A stretch of 64,000 nucleotides of DNA from Adenanthera pavonina. Its lineage: Eukaryota > Streptophyta > Magnoliopsida > Fabales > Fabaceae. The notes beneath the pieces were generated by a model. It saw nothing but the letters and a program-made list of their open reading frames with translations. It did no database searches and was not told the origin of the DNA. The first letter of the stretch is position 1. Each line of letters begins with the position of its first letter. The DNA is taken from contig JAIVEN010000016.1 of assembly GCA_026686845.1 (NCBI GenBank), forward strand, positions 4,357,501 to 4,421,500, in the 5' to 3' direction. Made by a program: the position numbers and the translations under genes. Below, piece by piece: positions 63,214 to 64,000 of this stretch.

Positions 63214-64000
63214 CTTGCATCCAGAGGATTTAGCAATAGGTGGAGAAGTTGGAGCAAGCAGTCTCAGTCACAATTTATAGCTGAAAGACATATTCAATTC
63301 ACAAATCTGAATAGCAGCAAGACCTCCAGTCAATCAGTATAATATCGGGTAAGAATTTTTAGAAGGGATGAAAGGGGCAACCTTACAAAGCAGTCTAGTA
63401 TCTTTACAACAATCAAACCCTTAGGTAGTACCATTGTGAAATATCCCCAAACATTGGTTTAGTTCATAAGTCATCAACAGTGCAACTAATTCATCAAACT
63501 CCATGTAATACATGGAAATATGTCTAGTTATATAAATAAAACAATTATTTATTTGTTCTCAAGTACTGCAAATAAAAGCAGAAATAATGATTCAGATTTG
63601 TTTGACAAGAATCTTTCTTTTAAAATCATTGAGTTCATTGAAAATAAAACCAAAATAATAGATTGATCTTCCACTAGACAACAGAAGCATTTTTACAGAC
63701 AACTAAACTATGCCTGAGCTCAAGCTTTTCTAATTCATGTGATATTCATAGCATTGATAATGCAAAATTTTAGATTGTAGACAGTGCCAAGATTTAGCTA
63801 AAATGTTAAGTCAGCAGAATTCATTTGAGTTATACCTTTGGTTTGGAAATAAATAGCAATTCATTTAAGCTATGATTACAATACTAACATATTAGACAAA
63901 AGTAAAATACAGCAACCAAACACATAACCCCTAAAAGCTTAGCAAGCTAAAAGTTATCATCGTCACTGATGCAACTTTTCCTCTATTTCATTGTATAATG
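63214..64000 (-). promoter_or_regulatory. Upstream region of the BPC gene (leader and possible leader intron)
   Basis: No coding region is supported. BPC genes often have spliced leaders, so part of this stretch may be a 5' untranslated exon or intron, but its borders cannot be read from sequence alone. Confidence 0.35.

Noticed and set aside
1..64000. CRISPR arrays, operons, bacterial-type regulatory sites, tRNA or rRNA genes
   Set aside because: None seen. The sequence is plant nuclear DNA. No cloverleaf or rRNA sequence was recognised by eye, though a short tRNA gene could be missed without a computed scan.

Overview
The window is nuclear DNA of a flowering plant, most probably a eudicot. 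It is very AT-rich. It holds intron-containing genes of plant-specific families, a plant pararetrovirus remnant, plant L1-type LINEs with a C-terminal RNase H, large LTR retrotransposon remains and many short inverted-repeat transposons. I cannot name the species.

Only four loci look like working genes, and three of them are clustered at the right end. (1) 13953-17712 (+) is a seven-exon CDK-like serine/threonine kinase with a myristoylation-type N-terminus. (2) 55047-58466 (+) is a five-exon ATOS/FAM214-family gene (DUF4210 plus the C-terminal chromosome-segregation domain). (3) 59415-60135 (-) is a three-exon heavy-metal-associated (HMA) domain protein with a proline/tyrosine-rich tail. (4) 62179-63213 (-) is a BASIC PENTACYSTEINE (BBR/BPC) GAGA-binding transcription factor. 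They look like unrelated neighbours, and I see no operon-like or pathway logic between them.

Left arm (1-13.7 kb): mostly AT-rich DNA with MITE-like elements. It also has a frameshifted first-exon fragment of a NO VEIN/sacsin-like ATPase gene (2213-2363, -) and a LINE RNase H fragment (about 11.95-12.6 kb). Middle (17.7-33 kb): a degenerate minisatellite follows the kinase gene. After it come a non-autonomous Mutator-like element with long terminal inverted repeats (20439-21643), an endogenous caulimovirid fragment (about 22.6-24.9 kb, -), a large diverged LTR (about 26.0-30.2 kb) and another LINE 3' fragment.

33.3-45.5 kb is one nested insertion. A LINE flanked by an 18-bp target-site duplication is split inside its endonuclease domain by an LTR retrotransposon. 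That element keeps its 5' LTR (35369-38443), a tRNA-Met type primer site and a decayed gag, but its 3' LTR and the adjoining LINE endonuclease are gone. 46472-50459 is a 3,988-bp solo LTR with a perfect TGTTA duplication, followed 55 bp later by a Stowaway-like MITE. 50.8-54.1 kb is AT-rich and gene-free.

No convincing new biological system was found. The most informative observations concern genome history: the nested LINE/LTR with a secondary deletion, the solo LTR, the rearranged pararetrovirus and the gene fragments. Exon boundaries were read by eye from GT/AG sites and family conservation; no alignment or RNA evidence was available.
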